A stretch of 7,591 nucleotides of DNA from JABCPO02 sp963513115 (GCA_963513115.1 CAUPPN010000046.1:1-7591), one strand, 5' to 3'. Counted from the first letter of the stretch, positions 1 through 6,761 are shown. Made by a program: numbers and translations. The notes: a model not told the origin generated them from the letters alone.

Positions 1-233
1 TCAAATGCATCAAATATTTGTTTTGCTTCTTCTAAAAATATTTTTTGCTCCGATTCATTTAGATTTTCATATTTTTTAGAAAACTCGTATATTTTATCTA
101 ATTTAAGTGCCGCTTCAATAAAATCTTTAAAAGAATCTATATCCATACCAACTTTTTTAAGTCTTTGTTCTATTACTTTAATAATAATTAGTATTACTAT
201 TAGAAGTGATATCATTATACTTACAAATCCCAT
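1..233 (-). CDS. Small membrane-anchored hypothetical protein, C-terminus cut by window edge
   Basis: Reading the minus strand from an ATG at 233, 77 codons run open to the left edge, so the C-terminus is missing. The N-terminus MGFVSIMISLLIVILIII is one strongly hydrophobic segment (about residues 2-18), followed at once by a basic, charged stretch (KVIEQRLKK). This fits a single N-terminal membrane anchor with a cytoplasmic soluble part. The rest is mostly polar and looks helical, perhaps coiled coil (residues 29-77, rich in Lys, Glu, Asp and Phe). There is no cleavage site or family motif I recognise. The ribosome binding site is weak (AAAGAG about 8 bases before the start). The gene begins 61 bases after the DUF600 gene with no terminator between them, so the two are probably co-transcribed. 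Function unknown. The open frame and good start make a real gene likely. Confidence 0.72.
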   Translation of the reverse strand, partial: MGFVSIMISLLIVILIIIKVIEQRLKKVGMDIDSFKDFIEAALKLDKIYEFSKKYENLNESEQKIFLEEAKQIFDAF

Positions 234-294
234 AATTTTCTCTTTCTTTTGTATTTAATCTTAATTTATTTTTTTCTAATTTCTTATCTTTTAT

Positions 295-1254
295 TTAAAA
301 ATCATTATTATTATATATCTCATTGCTTTCTAAAAACAAATCAATATCATCTATATTATTTTGTTTTGCACTATCTAAAATATCATTTTTATAATTATTT
401 AAATGTGCTATATCATTACCATTTGTCATATCTATATTATCAAGTTTTCTAGCTTTTATATATTCATTATAATTTTTATTATCTATAATAATTTGTCCAT
501 CATAATTTGTATTTATATTTTTTGAATTGCCATTTTTTACTATATTATTTTTATTTCCATTAATCATCATATAATTATTTGTAGCTCTTGCTACATTTTT
601 CTTATTTTCTGTGCTAGGTGCCTTAGCCTTGCCAACAAAAACATTGTCATCTTCAAATAATCCTGATGATCCTCTTGCTAATGCTTCATCAATAGTAAGA
701 ACTTTTTCATATTCTACTATATTTTTAACTTTTTGTTTTAGACCAGGTACTACTTCAACATATGGTTTTATTTTAGATTCATTAGAGATTATATATCTTT
801 TTAATATTGTTTTTTCTTCTTTTGTTTCAGGTCTCATTCTTAAATATTTTTCTCTCCAAATTATATGTCTTTCATATGAATCAAAGTCACTTTTTTCCAA
901 ATTTTGATTATAATATTCTAACTTGCATATACTTCCTTCAATTACTATAGTTACATTTGACCAATATTTTTGATTTTCTTTATCTAATTCATTTAATATA
1001 TTTATTTTATTATATAATTTAGATATTAAATTTAAGTATTCATCTTGATCAATATCAAACATATCAGGTATTTCATAACAATTGACATATGTATTTCTCA
1101 AAAGACTTTTTGGCATATAATAGAAAAATAGCTCACCCCTTTTGTTACTATCAGGTTTTTCTATAACTGACATATATAATTTAATATATTTCCATTTTTC
1201 AGGTATCATATAATATATTAACTTTTGAATATCCATATATATTTGATTATCCAT
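295..1254 (-). CDS. DUF600 (YezG-like) family protein with Asn-rich C-terminal extension
   Basis: This 319-residue protein has two parts. Residues 1 to about 138 match the DUF600/YezG pattern as I remember it: an N-terminal helix ending in MIPEKWK (16-22), an ELFFYYMPK strand region (41-49), the YEIPDMFDID segment (60-69), a lone Trp at 98 before SN, and the SDF plus ERHIIWREKYL block (122-124, 128-138). Bacterial members such as YezG are known or proposed as immunity proteins against LXG-type nuclease toxins. Residues 139-225 are charged and contain LTIDEALARGSSGLF (186-200). Residues 226-319 are very rich in Asn, Asp, Ile and Lys and look disordered; typical YezG proteins end near residue 140, so this tail is extra. 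There is no signal peptide or membrane segment, so it is probably cytoplasmic. AAGGAG (1263-1268) lies 8 bases before the ATG. No toxin gene is visible nearby, so an immunity role is inference from the family only. Confidence 0.8.
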   Translation of the reverse strand: MDNQIYMDIQKLIYYMIPEKWKYIKLYMSVIEKPDSNKRGELFFYYMPKSLLRNTYVNCYEIPDMFDIDQDEYLNLISKLYNKINILNELDKENQKYWSNVTIVIEGSICKLEYYNQNLEKSDFDSYERHIIWREKYLRMRPETKEEKTILKRYIISNESKIKPYVEVVPGLKQKVKNIVEYEKVLTIDEALARGSSGLFEDDNVFVGKAKAPSTENKKNVARATNNYMMINGNKNNIVKNGNSKNINTNYDGQIIIDNKNYNEYIKARKLDNIDMTNGNDIAHLNNYKNDILDSAKQNNIDDIDLFLESNEIYNNNDF

Positions 1255-1262
1255 ATTATATT

Positions 1263-1284
1263 CTCCTTGTCACTTATTATTATA
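1263..1284 (-). promoter_or_regulatory. Shine-Dalgarno and possible -10 element for the DUF600 gene
   Basis: On the minus strand a TATAAT (1279-1284) lies 11 bases before a good Shine-Dalgarno AAGGAG (1263-1268). A second TATAAT occurs at 1335-1340. Neither has a recognisable -35 at 16-18 bases, and such hexamers arise easily by chance in this AT-rich DNA, so the promoter is tentative. The ribosome binding site is convincing and fixes the start at 1254. Confidence 0.3.
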
Positions 1285-1350
1285 TAGTAATCTAGAATAA
1301 TATTTTTTTCCACATATTTTTATTTAATGCTAAAATTATATTACATAAAT

Positions 1351-1410
1351 TTATTCTTTTTTGTTTTTTAACTTTTTTCCACTTCTTTTTTTAATTTCTT
1401 TTTTCGTTTT
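1351..1410 (-). other. A-tract-rich, purine-biased leader between the iPGM-like and DUF600 genes
   Basis: On the plus strand this stretch is almost pure pyrimidine, with five T-runs of 6-7 bases (1357-1362, 1364-1369, 1373-1378, 1386-1392, 1399-1404). On the transcribed strand it therefore reads as successive A-runs split by G or C. It fills much of the 172-base gap after the iPGM-like gene. No hairpin precedes a U-run in the minus direction, so it is not an ordinary terminator there. It may be curved or UP-element-like DNA upstream of a DUF600 promoter, or just low-complexity sequence. Confidence 0.45.
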
Positions 1411-1426
1411 AATAATATTCTAATAA

Positions 1427-2914
1427 TTATATTAATGACTTATTTTTCATCTCTTTTGGATTTTCTATTCCAAGTAATGTAATTAAAGTTTGCGAAATCT
1501 GTGAAATATTACCACTATCTATTTTGCTATAACCACTTCCAAGTATATATATAGGAACTGGATTATTTGTATTTGATCTTTTCATATCACCTGTTTTTTC
1601 ATCTATCATTTCTTCTATCTTTCCATGTGTAGATGTAATAACTATATTTATATTCCTTTTTTCACATTCTTTAATTATTCTTCCTATATTTCTATCTATT
1701 TCTTCTAAAGTAGTTATTATATCTGGTATATCACCATTTTCAGCTACTATATTTAACGCTTGATAATCAACAATTATTAAATCATTTTCTTTTGATATTT
1801 CTGATATTACAAAATTTGTTGTGTTTTGTATGTATTTTTGTAAATTAAAAATATATTCACTTTCATTTATAACATTTGGGACTATTTTTTGTATATTTTC
1901 ATATTCATCTTCATTATAATTTAAAAGCCTTTTTTCTAATACATTGCTATTATTATCATCATATATTTCTACTATTCTAACCTTTTTTTGATTTAAATAC
2001 TTCATTAAATTTTCTTTTAAGTTTTCTCTTTCAAAAATGTATGAAATATTTTTGCCTTCATTTGATTCACATATTGTATATATCTTGTTTGTATAATTTT
2101 CTGTTTTAAATTTTTCAAAAAAAGGATCTGAAAATGCTCTAATTATTTTTTCTAAATTATCTAATCTATGCCCAAAAAATAGTATTGCATCACCATCTTC
2201 AAAATTATACTCATTGTTTTTTAATATAATTGGCCTAATATTTTTATCATACCTATCTTGCATATATTCTTCTATTATTTCATTTTCAAGATTTTCTACT
2301 ATTTTTCCTTTTGAATATACAATTGCATCATATGCTTCTTTTATCTTTCCCCAATTAGAAAAATTATTCATCGCATAATCTCTACCCATAATTGTATGTA
2401 TTTGCCCTACTTCTTTGTCTTCAATTACACTTTCTAATTCTTCTATATTTTCAATAGCTTCTCTTGGTTTTCCATCTATTCCATCTAATATTAGATGAAT
2501 ATACACATTGTTCAAATCTTTTCTTTTAGCAAGTTCTAAAAATGCATTTAAATGTCTTTTGCTACTTTGCATTTGGCTACTAGATAGCATTCCTATCAAA
2601 TGAAGGCTTTTTTCTTCTTCTTTTAATTTAGAATATAATTTTTGTAATTTTTCATTACTAAAAAAATCTCCACTTTCTATTTGTTTATCTACTATTTTCT
2701 TGTCATTTGTTACATCTTGTCCTGCACCTATTGTATAATATCCATAATATGATGAACTTACATCTTTTTGAGTATCTGTTTTTAATATAGAAGTTAAAGC
2801 TTCATTTTGTACTTTTTTTAAATTTGGAATATCACTTTCATACATAATATTTCCAAACTTATCATTTCTTATTCCAATTCCTTCTATTACAATTAATATC
2901 GTCTTGTTATACAT
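1427..2914 (-). CDS. iPGM-family protein with degenerate active site (probable pseudoenzyme)
   Basis: At 495 residues this is close to cofactor-independent phosphoglycerate mutase, the alkaline-phosphatase-superfamily enzyme that converts 3- to 2-phosphoglycerate. Fold landmarks are clear: LIVIEGIGI (7-15), YTIGAG (60-65), SLHLIGML (103-110), FLELAK (125-130), LDGID (143-147), GRDYAM (177-182), KEAYDAIV (192-199), DGDAILFF (240-247), ITSTHG (426-431), NPVP (451-454). By my alignment to the Bacillus enzyme the metal ligands read: Asp12 to Glu11, Ser62 kept as Ser55, Asp403 to Asn388, His407 to Glu392, Asp444 to Thr429, His445 kept as His430, His462 to Asn448. Of the substrate-site residues, His123 becomes Gln116 and the LDGRD Arg becomes Ile146. 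Mutase activity therefore looks lost. The frame is intact and starts 15 bases after tpiA behind an AGAGG site, so it is surely co-expressed with it. Family placement is firm; the function is unknown. Confidence 0.88.
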   Translation of the reverse strand: MYNKTILIVIEGIGIRNDKFGNIMYESDIPNLKKVQNEALTSILKTDTQKDVSSSYYGYYTIGAGQDVTNDKKIVDKQIESGDFFSNEKLQKLYSKLKEEEKSLHLIGMLSSSQMQSSKRHLNAFLELAKRKDLNNVYIHLILDGIDGKPREAIENIEELESVIEDKEVGQIHTIMGRDYAMNNFSNWGKIKEAYDAIVYSKGKIVENLENEIIEEYMQDRYDKNIRPIILKNNEYNFEDGDAILFFGHRLDNLEKIIRAFSDPFFEKFKTENYTNKIYTICESNEGKNISYIFERENLKENLMKYLNQKKVRIVEIYDDNNSNVLEKRLLNYNEDEYENIQKIVPNVINESEYIFNLQKYIQNTTNFVISEISKENDLIIVDYQALNIVAENGDIPDIITTLEEIDRNIGRIIKECEKRNINIVITSTHGKIEEMIDEKTGDMKRSNTNNPVPIYILGSGYSKIDSGNISQISQTLITLLGIENPKEMKNKSLI

Positions 2915-2929
2915 TTCTCTATCCTCTAG

Positions 2930-3676
2930 TTATATATTAATTCCAGAAATTCTAGCAAATTCTTTAGCATCTAAACTTGCTCCACCTACTAGTACACCAG
3001 AAATATTTTCATATTCTAATAGTTCATTACTATTAGTAGATTTTACACTTCCTCCATATAATACATGTATTTCTGCACTTCCCATTATTTTCTTTGCTTC
3101 TTCTTTAATATATGTACACATTTCATTTGCAAGTTGTGCATCACAAGTGTTTCCTGTACCTATTGCCCATATTGGCTCATATGCTATCATTATTTTTGAA
3201 ATATTTTTACCTGCTATATCTTTTAAAGATTCATTTAATTGCTTTTTAATAAATTCTTTTGTTCCATTATTTTTGTATATTTCTTCATCTTCACCCACAC
3301 AAAGTATTGGTATTATATTATTTTCATATGCTGCTAAAACCTTTTTAGATACAATTTCATTTGTTTCATTAAAGTATTTTCTTCTTTCACTATGTCCTAC
3401 AATACTATATTTAATTCCAAGTGCTCCTATCATCTCTGCAGATATTTCACCTGTATATGCTCCACTTGGTACATGATATATATTTTGTGCACCAATTAAT
3501 ACATTTGTACCTTGTGCATAATTTATAGCATAGAACATATCTATATATGGTACACATACTATTAATGTTTTTTCTGCAATTGATATACCTTTTACCATTT
3601 TTGTATATTCATTCAAAAAGCTAATTGCCTTATCTGGTGTTTTATTCATTTTCCAATTTCCAATTATATATTTCAT
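2930..3676 (-). CDS. tpiA: Triosephosphate isomerase
   Basis: Interconverts dihydroxyacetone phosphate and glyceraldehyde-3-phosphate in the cytoplasm, feeding GAPDH. The 248-residue length is normal for this TIM-barrel family. Catalytic residues are in place: Asn7 and Lys9 in GNWKMNK, His95 in IVGHSERR, Glu167 in AYEPIWAIGTG (loop 6, 165-175), and the phosphate-binding YGGSVKS (207-213) and GVLVGGASL (227-235) segments. The start at 3676 is set by GNWKMNK at its usual distance from the N-terminus and by an AGAGGTGA Shine-Dalgarno a few bases upstream. It lies 104 bases after pgk, with a stable hairpin in the gap, and 15 bases before the iPGM-like gene. A TATAAT follows the hairpin on the minus strand but has no good -35, so a separate tpiA promoter is possible but unproven. 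It appears fully functional. Confidence 0.97.
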   Translation of the reverse strand: MKYIIGNWKMNKTPDKAISFLNEYTKMVKGISIAEKTLIVCVPYIDMFYAINYAQGTNVLIGAQNIYHVPSGAYTGEISAEMIGALGIKYSIVGHSERRKYFNETNEIVSKKVLAAYENNIIPILCVGEDEEIYKNNGTKEFIKKQLNESLKDIAGKNISKIMIAYEPIWAIGTGNTCDAQLANEMCTYIKEEAKKIMGSAEIHVLYGGSVKSTNSNELLEYENISGVLVGGASLDAKEFARISGINI

Positions 3677-3715
3677 CTTTCACCTCTTTAGCATATTATA
3701 TATTAAAACAAATAA

Positions 3716-3754
3716 AAAAGAAAATAATGATGTATATTTTCATTATCTTCTTTT
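3716..3754 (-). terminator. Hairpin between pgk and tpiA (terminator or attenuator)
   Basis: The arms 3716-3730 and 3740-3754 pair over 15 bases around a 9-base loop. The single imperfect position is a G-U wobble when read as minus-strand RNA but an A-C mismatch on the plus strand, so the structure fits minus-strand transcription better. The descending arm ends in CUUUU and runs into UUAUUUGUUUUAAUA. It begins 26 bases after the pgk stop. This looks like an intrinsic terminator inside the operon, probably partial, or an mRNA-stabilising end for gap-pgk. The stem is almost all A-U, so its strength is uncertain. Confidence 0.6.
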
Positions 3755-3780
3755 AATTACTAACTAATATATTCAATATT

Positions 3781-4977
3781 TTACTGATTATCTAAAAGTG
3801 ATTCAACTCCTGGAAGTTCCTTTCCTTCTAATAATTCAAGTGTTGCTCCACCTCCTGTAGATATGTGTGAAAATTCTTTTTCAAGCCCCATTTGTTTTAC
3901 TGCAGCTGCAGAATCTCCTCCACCTACTATACTTACACAATCAGTGTCAGCAATTTTTTCTGCAATCTTTTTAGTTCCATTTGCAAAATTCACATATTCA
4001 AATACTCCAAGTGGACCATTCCAAATTATAGTCATTGCTTTAGAAATTTCTTTTCCCATATTTTCTATAGTTTTTTCGCCAATATCAACTCCCATTAAAT
4101 CATCTGGTATCTGATCTATATTTACTGTTTTGTATGTATTAGACTCTATTGAATCTGTTACAACTACATCTACTGGAAGCACTAATTTAATATGTTTTTC
4201 TTCAGCTTTTTTAATTATATTTTTAGCATCTTCAATTCTATCTTCTTCAACTAGGCTCTTTCCAATATTGTATCCCATAGCTTTAAATAGTGTAAATACC
4301 ATTCCACCACCTATTAATATTTCATCTACTTTATCTAATAGTGAATATATAACAGCAAGCTTATCTGACACCTTTGCCCCACCTAGTATTGCTAAAAATG
4401 GCCTTTCAGGATCATTTATTACTGTTTTTAAATATTCTATCTCTTCCTTCATCAAAAATCCTGCATATGCTGGTAAATATTTAGCAACTCCTGCTGTTGA
4501 CGAATGTGCCCTATGTGCAGTTCCAAATGCATCGTTTACATATATCTCGCCAAAGCTTGAAAGTGCTTTACTCATTTCATCTGAATTTTCTTTTTCTCCT
4601 TTTTCAAATCTGACATTTTCTAAAAGTACTATATCACCATATTTCATATTATTTACTTTTGTTTTAGCATCTTCACCTATTACATCTTTTGCCAAAACAA
4701 CTTCATGATTTAATAATCTTTCCAGTTCCTCTTTAACCGGTTTTAAAGAATATTTTTCATCATATTCTCCCTTTGGTCTACCTAAATGTGACATTATAAC
4801 AAGTTTTGCATTTCTAGATATAATATAATTTATAGTATCTAATGATTTTACAATTCTAGTATTATCTGTTATATTTCCTTTTTCATCTAATGGTACATTA
4901 AAATCACATCTTAATAGTACCCTCTTATTTTCAATATCTACATCAGTTATATTTTTCTTAGAAAAATTACCTTTCAT
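3781..4977 (-). CDS. pgk: Phosphoglycerate kinase
   Basis: Transfers the acyl phosphate of 1,3-bisphosphoglycerate to ADP, giving ATP and 3-phosphoglycerate; cytoplasmic. The 398 residues are full length for a bacterial enzyme. N-domain substrate residues are present: RCDFNVPL (23-30), Arg41, HLGR (64-67), ENVRFEKGEK (120-129) with Arg123, and NDAFGTAHRAHSS (148-160) with Arg156. The C-domain has GGAKVSDK (199-206) with Lys202 and Lys206, WNGPLGVFE (319-327), GGGDSAAAV (352-360) and the STGGGATLELL loop (373-383). The start at 4977 follows an AGAAGG site at 8 bases; an ATG five bases upstream is in another frame. It begins 39 bases after gap with no hairpin between them, so the two form a tight pair making ATP from GAPDH product. 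Nothing looks altered. Confidence 0.98.
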   Translation of the reverse strand: MKGNFSKKNITDVDIENKRVLLRCDFNVPLDEKGNITDNTRIVKSLDTINYIISRNAKLVIMSHLGRPKGEYDEKYSLKPVKEELERLLNHEVVLAKDVIGEDAKTKVNNMKYGDIVLLENVRFEKGEKENSDEMSKALSSFGEIYVNDAFGTAHRAHSSTAGVAKYLPAYAGFLMKEEIEYLKTVINDPERPFLAILGGAKVSDKLAVIYSLLDKVDEILIGGGMVFTLFKAMGYNIGKSLVEEDRIEDAKNIIKKAEEKHIKLVLPVDVVVTDSIESNTYKTVNIDQIPDDLMGVDIGEKTIENMGKEISKAMTIIWNGPLGVFEYVNFANGTKKIAEKIADTDCVSIVGGGDSAAAVKQMGLEKEFSHISTGGGATLELLEGKELPGVESLLDNQ

Positions 4978-5016
4978 ATCATTTACCTTCTCATTTGTAT
5001 TTTTGATGTTTGATTT

Positions 5017-6027
5017 TCAATTGTTTTCTTTTGAATCAATTTTGTATGTGTATTCTGCTAAATCTACTAGCTTATTTGAATATCCCCATTCATTGTCATA
5101 CCACGCAACTATTTTTACAAAAGTTGGTGTAAGCATAATTCCTGCTGTTTCATCAAATATTGATGTCCTACTATCTGATATGAAATCTGAAGATACAACT
5201 GCATCGCTTGTATATCCTAAAATTCCTTTTAGTTCACCTTCTGAAGCTTCTTTCATTGCGTCACATATTTCTTCATATGTTGTAGGTGTTTCCAAATTAC
5301 AAGTTAAATCTACTACAGATACGTCTAAAGTAGGTACTCTAAATGACATTCCTGTTAGTTTACCATCTAAGCTTGGTATTACCTTTCCTACTGCTTTTGC
5401 TGCTCCTGTAGATGATGGTATTATATTATATGATGCTGCTCTACCACCTCTCCAATCTTTTTTACTTGGTCCATCTACTGTTTTTTGTGTTGCAGTAATT
5501 GAATGTATTGTTGTCATCAATCCATCTTTCATCCCAAATTTATCATTTATTACCTTAGCAATTGGTGCTAAACAATTTGTTGTACAAGACGCATTAGATA
5601 TTATTTGCATATCTGATGTGTATTTTTCATTATTTACTCCCATTACAAACATTGGAGCATCTTTAGATGGTGCAGATATTATTACTTTTTTTGCACCAGC
5701 ATCTATATGTTTTTGTGCTTGTTCTAATGTCTTATATACTCCAGAACATTCTAAAACTATATCAACCCCGTATTCACCCCATGGTACATTTGCTGCATCC
5801 ATTTCAGCAAATACTTTTATATTTTTTCCATTAACTGTTATACTTCCTTCATCGCTTTCTAAACTTCCATTATATTTTCCGTGAATAGTATCATATTTAA
5901 TCATATATGTCATATAATCTGCTGGTATAAATGGGTCATTTATTGCTACTACATCCAAGCCTCTTTCCATTGCTATTTGAAAAGCTAAACAACCTATTCT
6001 TCCAAATCCATTAATTCCTATTTTCAT
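5017..6027 (-). CDS. gap: Glyceraldehyde-3-phosphate dehydrogenase (phosphorylating, NAD type)
   Basis: Oxidises glyceraldehyde-3-phosphate with phosphate and NAD+ to 1,3-bisphosphoglycerate in the cytoplasm. The protein has 336 residues. The Rossmann motif GFGRIG (7-12) and Asp31 in AINDPF suit NAD over NADP. The catalytic Cys148 sits in SNASCTTNCLAP and His175 in TTIHSITATQKTVDGPS; the phosphate-site segments SSTGAAKAVGKV (205-216) and FRVPT (229-233) and the C-terminal WYDNEWGYSN (309-318) are present. Details such as INDPF plus YMIKYDTIHGKY, and LDVSVVDLTCNLE after FRVPT, resemble the E. coli GapA/eukaryotic branch more than the INDLT-type GAPDH I expect in many Clostridia; this is from memory. 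The start at 6027 has a near-perfect AGGAGGT five bases upstream. It is the first operon gene, and no cggR-type regulator precedes it. Stop is TGA. Confidence 0.97.
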   Translation of the reverse strand: MKIGINGFGRIGCLAFQIAMERGLDVVAINDPFIPADYMTYMIKYDTIHGKYNGSLESDEGSITVNGKNIKVFAEMDAANVPWGEYGVDIVLECSGVYKTLEQAQKHIDAGAKKVIISAPSKDAPMFVMGVNNEKYTSDMQIISNASCTTNCLAPIAKVINDKFGMKDGLMTTIHSITATQKTVDGPSKKDWRGGRAASYNIIPSSTGAAKAVGKVIPSLDGKLTGMSFRVPTLDVSVVDLTCNLETPTTYEEICDAMKEASEGELKGILGYTSDAVVSSDFISDSRTSIFDETAGIMLTPTFVKIVAWYDNEWGYSNKLVDLAEYTYKIDSKENN

Positions 6028-6031
6028 TTCT

Positions 6032-6072
6032 ACCTCCTATAACAATATTATATTAGCTATAACATTATATCA
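6032..6072 (-). promoter_or_regulatory. Extended -10 promoter and Shine-Dalgarno of the gap operon
   Basis: On the minus strand TGATATAAT (6064-6072) is an exact TGnTATAAT extended -10 element, which can work without a strong -35. Initiation near 6057 would give a leader of about 30 bases containing AGGAGGT (6032-6038), the best ribosome binding site in the window. A second TATAAT (6047-6052) with TTGATA at a short 15-base spacing is less likely, as transcription would start almost on the Shine-Dalgarno. No terminator separates the gene from the upstream comF-like gene, so read-through may add to expression. Confidence 0.5.
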
Positions 6073-6077
6073 ATGAA

Positions 6078-6755
6078 TTATATTATATCTTTAAATAGTG
6101 TAAAATAATTTATACAAATTTTTTTATTTTTATAATTTTTTTCAAGACATTTATCCTTAAAAAAATTAATTATTAATTTTTTTAAATATTCTAATGTACT
6201 TCTAGTAGTTGTTACATCATCTACTATTGTTATTTTAAGCTTGTAGCAATTACTTTCTAAAAATCTTTTAATTATATTTTTTCCATTATTATTTAAAACA
6301 TATTTTTTTTCAACATTCTTTTCCCTATCTTCTTTATTTAATTTTTTCATTTCAAAATCATTTACTTGTGTAAACATAGATTGTGGATGTTTTTTCATTT
6401 TTTTAATCATTATATATGGAATATTATAACCTCTTTTAAGTAATTTTTTAAAACTAGTTGGTACATATGTATATACATCAGATTCTATATATTTTAATAA
6501 TTTTTCCTTTCCTATATATCCAAATATCCCATCTAAATAATAAGCACAGTTATAATATTTGATATCTATCATTAATTTTTTATTAACATTATAGTCACCC
6601 AGATATATATACTTACCTTCTTCAATAATTTTAATATTTTCTAATTTTAATTTGCATTCTTCACATATATATATATCACTTCTTTTTTCACAAAAAATAC
6701 AAGTTTTAAATTCTTTATTAATTTTATCAATATATTTTTTTATAATTTTTTTCAT
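6078..6755 (-). CDS. ComF family protein (zinc finger plus phosphoribosyltransferase domain)
   Basis: The 225-residue protein has the ComFC/GntX layout. An N-terminal zinc ribbon has Cys19, Cys22, Cys31 and Cys34 (CIFC and CEEC). The type I phosphoribosyltransferase part includes DVYTYVPTSFKKLLKRGYN (93-111), matching the usual VP...R.RGFNQ stretch, KLNKEDREKNV (138-148), and the PRPP-loop strand TIVDDVTTTRST (176-187). ComF proteins assist DNA uptake or processing in natural competence, but their biochemistry is poorly known and the family is also common outside competence operons. Two family residues differ: the loop usually reads DDVxTTGxT and here has Arg185 for Gly, and the Gln after RGFN is Ile. 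No comFA helicase is adjacent. The start at 6755 has no Shine-Dalgarno, and its promoter abuts the ATG. The family call is good; activity is uncertain. Confidence 0.85.
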   Translation of the reverse strand: MKKIIKKYIDKINKEFKTCIFCEKRSDIYICEECKLKLENIKIIEEGKYIYLGDYNVNKKLMIDIKYYNCAYYLDGIFGYIGKEKLLKYIESDVYTYVPTSFKKLLKRGYNIPYIMIKKMKKHPQSMFTQVNDFEMKKLNKEDREKNVEKKYVLNNNGKNIIKRFLESNCYKLKITIVDDVTTTRSTLEYLKKLIINFFKDKCLEKNYKNKKICINYFTLFKDII

Positions 6756-6761
6756 GAAAGC

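Noticed and set aside
249..452. Plus-strand Tyr-rich open frame at the end of the DUF600 gene
   Set aside because: Low-complexity Tyr/Leu/His composition is the antisense of the Asn/Ile-rich tail; no ribosome binding site was evident.
611..907. Plus-strand open frame opposite the middle of the DUF600 gene
   Set aside because: Antisense shadow of an intact conserved-domain gene.
1351..1410. T-rich tract as terminator of the glycolytic operon
   Set aside because: The T-runs are on the plus strand, so minus-strand RNA carries A-runs there, and no GC-containing stem precedes a U-run.
1255..1426. Riboswitch or structured leader before the DUF600 gene
   Set aside because: The 172 bases are nearly all A/T with no conserved riboswitch core or stable stems that I can see.
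1427..2914. Simple annotation as functional gpmI
   Set aside because: Most metal ligands and several substrate residues are replaced, so family membership is kept but not the enzyme name.
2904..3476. Plus-strand open frame opposite tpiA
   Set aside because: A shadow of tpiA: low-complexity Ser/Ile/Leu protein with no family features.
4130..4708. Plus-strand open frame opposite pgk, and smaller ones at 3863-4114 and 3892-4098
   Set aside because: All overlap intact pgk and have no coding evidence of their own.
5003..5884. Long plus-strand open frame (293 codons) opposite gap
   Set aside because: It lies wholly over the well-supported gap gene, has no recognisable motif, and arises from the codon bias of the minus-strand gene.
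6661..6680. Short alternating AT run as a repeat feature
   Set aside because: It is coding sequence for Tyr/Ile codons in the comF-like gene and too short to matter in this AT-rich DNA.
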